Shown: positions 63,995 through 64,000 of the stretch, piece after piece
Numbering within the stretch: position 1 is the stretch's first letter
Layout of the letters: every line of letters starts with the position of its first letter
NCBI GenBank assembly: GCA_963746465.1
Contig: CAVVAY010000005.1
Coordinates: forward strand, 930,001 to 994,000
Origin: CAVVAY01 sp963746465
Lineage (GTDB): Bacteria > Actinomycetota > Actinomycetes > JACCUZ01
Direction of reading: 5' to 3'
Length of the DNA: 64,000 nucleotides
The notes under the pieces: model-generated
Database searches by the model: none
What the model was told of the DNA's origin: nothing
The model's input: the letters and a program-made list of their open reading frames with translations, nothing else
Made by a program: the position numbers and the translations under genes

Positions 63995-64000
63995 GAAGCA

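Overview
The window is chromosomal DNA of a very GC-rich actinobacterium. GTG starts, ATGA/GTGA stop-start overlaps and the gene order point there: the run thrS, HIT protein, pgsA, PIM acyltransferase, pimA, pdxS, pdxT, yebC, ruvCAB, yajC, secDF, apt, rel, hisS, aspS, rarA, alaS, ruvX, mltG, aroE is the classical actinobacterial order. An SsgB-type protein, a 13E12/DUF222-HNH gene and mycobacterial-type SOS boxes agree. A Nocardioides-like (Propionibacteriales) or spore-motile relative is a reasonable guess, but the sequence alone does not settle the genus.

Layout. (1) 1-0.5 kb: the start of a secreted-protein gene and a Gly-Cys-Val tRNA cluster, all on the minus strand. (2) 0.6-10.5 kb: histidine degradation genes hutH, hutU and hutI, separated by two folate genes (pabB, pabC), a SnoaL-like protein, an SOS-type HNH gene, a CGNR zinc-finger regulator and an EamA transporter. 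(3) 10.5-16.2 kb: ssgB, a PGPGW membrane protein, tRNA-Val(CAC), several small membrane proteins including two divergent paralogues, a spermidine-synthase-like protein, a secreted PQQ-type sugar dehydrogenase and a MOSC protein. (4) 16.2-26.4 kb: thrS and phosphatidylinositol mannoside synthesis, interrupted by an EF-G2-like GTPase and a methyltransferase. (5) 26.5-32.3 kb: vitamin B6 synthesis (pdxST), yebC, a small HTH/Clp-N pair with its own operators, and SOS-controlled ruvCAB. (6) 32-48.7 kb: yajC-secDF, apt, rel, mmsA, a DUF349 protein, a peptidyl-prolyl isomerase, a glyoxalase-II-like hydrolase, hisS, aspS, a GNAT protein and rarA. (7) 48.7-49.9 kb: an endonuclease-like gene bracketed by copies of one short repeat. 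(8) 49.9-55.8 kb: DUF948 protein, alaS, ruvX, mltG, aroE. (9) 55.9-64 kb: a type IV pilus locus (MglB-like roadblock protein, PATAN/DUF4388 protein, MglA-like GTPase, pilB, pilT, pilC, pilin) that runs off the right edge.

The most interesting part is the pilus locus. Three transcription starts there share one promoter pattern, CTCAAG-N15-GCCGA, of the sigma-28 (FliA/WhiG) type. The pilin mRNA leader carries a candidate cyclic-di-GMP-I (GEMM-like) riboswitch. Together with the GTPase/PATAN module next to PilB, this suggests pili controlled at three levels: a motility/sporulation sigma factor, c-di-GMP and a polarity GTPase.

Data-quality warning: between 3 kb and 48.3 kb at least 15 single-base indels break otherwise perfectly conserved, mostly essential genes (pabB, PIM acyltransferase, pimA, ruvA, secD, secF, apt, rel, a PPIase, hisS, aspS, rarA). 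Most lie in or beside G/C runs, and correcting each restores a full-length protein whose length is a multiple of three. Sequencing or assembly error is far more likely than gene decay. Coordinates for these genes span the corrected gene.
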